From IMG/VR virus record IMGVR_UViG_3300037502_001380, positions 1 through 46,648 of that record: a stretch of 46,648 bases of DNA. One strand, written 5' to 3'. Positions within the stretch are counted from its first letter, which is position 1. Each line of letters opens with the position of its first letter. Of this stretch, positions 46,359 through 46,648 are shown one piece after another. Position numbers and translations under genes: made by a program. The DNA is from a virus. Under the pieces are notes generated by a model. It ran no database searches, had not been told where the DNA came from, and was given only the letters and a program-made list of their open reading frames with translations.

Positions 46359-46648
46359 ATGAGGACACAGGAACAAAACGATAAAATCAACAAACTAATA
46401 TCAGGATTACCTGATGACCTTCTGAGAAAAGTGTTTCACGAGATGTTCATGTTCAACACTTTTAAAGAAAAAAGTGAAGACATGCCTTGTGAAAATACTG
46501 AAGTACTTTTGGAAGTAATGGCAACAATAATGCAAGCAGATTTTATTAAGAAATCAAACAACATCAAAAAAGAAGATGAAGAAATGTTTGATATTATTTA
46601 CGCTTTGACATTATTTGAATTTACTTACAAAAAGGTTACTATGGAATT
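46359..46648 (+). CDS. Unknown protein, partial at window end
   Basis: The open frame from ATG 46359 runs past the window: MRTQEQNDKINKLISGLPDD, then LLRKVFHEMFMFNTFKEKSE, and an acidic helical continuation with LLEVMATIMQADFIKKSNNI. It is all-helical in the visible 96 residues. It is preceded by an A-rich leader (AAGAAAAAAA) without TTCACTT. No family recognised. Confidence 0.55.
   Translation, partial: MRTQEQNDKINKLISGLPDDLLRKVFHEMFMFNTFKEKSEDMPCENTEVLLEVMATIMQADFIKKSNNIKKEDEEMFDIIYALTLFEFTYKKVTME

Overview
The window is part of a double-stranded DNA tailed phage genome, most likely a crAss-like podovirus (Crassvirales) infecting a member of the Bacteroidota. The basis is gene content and order. 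A leftward block reads terminase large subunit, portal, acidic scaffold-like protein, major capsid candidate, connector proteins, fibre and lysis genes, PD-(D/E)XK nuclease, connector protein, IHF-like protein, tail tubular protein, tail stabilization protein, two small conserved basic proteins and large internal (cargo-like) proteins. Two features point to a Bacteroidota host independently: candidate promoters of the TTTG-N19/20-TAnnTTTG type, and fibre-module proteins with signal peptides cleaved just before Gln. No rRNA, CRISPR array, integrase or insertion sequence was seen. The standard genetic code is sufficient.

Leftward block (1 to 39,355, minus strand). About 39 genes are packed with overlaps or gaps of a few bases, so this reads as one long transcription unit fed from the divergent promoter region at 39,356-39,420. 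It opens with a winged-helix regulator, small proteins (one with a DUF1573-like fold, one Cys-rich, one with a GroES-like pattern) and a ThyX-type thymidylate synthase. Packaging and head genes follow (36.8 to 25.5 kb), then a region with a cupin, a one-pass membrane protein and Ig-like proteins (25.5 to 20.9 kb). The fibre module comes next: a 1389-residue fibre with YadA-like and GGTG repeats, plus two more exported-looking proteins. A lysis and enzyme stretch contains a metallophosphoesterase split by an intein exactly inside its GHTH active-site motif, an amidase-type endolysin and another Ig-like adhesin. Last come the tail-connector genes and the internal virion proteins, the final one running off the window edge.

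Rightward block (39,421 to 46,648, plus strand). This looks quite different: about 13 small, mostly unrecognised genes separated by long non-coding stretches (39.6-40.7, 41.04-41.5, 41.8-42.45 and 42.6-43.1 kb). These stretches are dense in self-complementary sequence. They hold two rho-independent terminators around a likely independent ncRNA gene, a degenerate tandem array of about 12 CTGTCTGC units that could be an origin, tRNA-sized folds with acceptor-like stems (one with a canonical T-arm but no anticodon arm), and three tandem RNAs of 102-127 nt that share a basal stem but carry different heads. A TTCACTT element followed by an A-rich tract lies 10-19 nt before six successive start codons. 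Two paralogous proteins with an FGE-sulfatase (C-type-lectin-like) fold lie near the right end; the first ends like a variable region of a diversity-generating retroelement.

Most novel to my reading are the RNA-rich zone at 39.6-43.1 kb (especially the three-unit array), the intein in the phosphoesterase active site, and the run of Bacteroidota-style signal peptides on phage fibre-module proteins. All functional calls rest on motif recognition by eye. RNA structures are inferred from complementarity within single sequences, without covariation.
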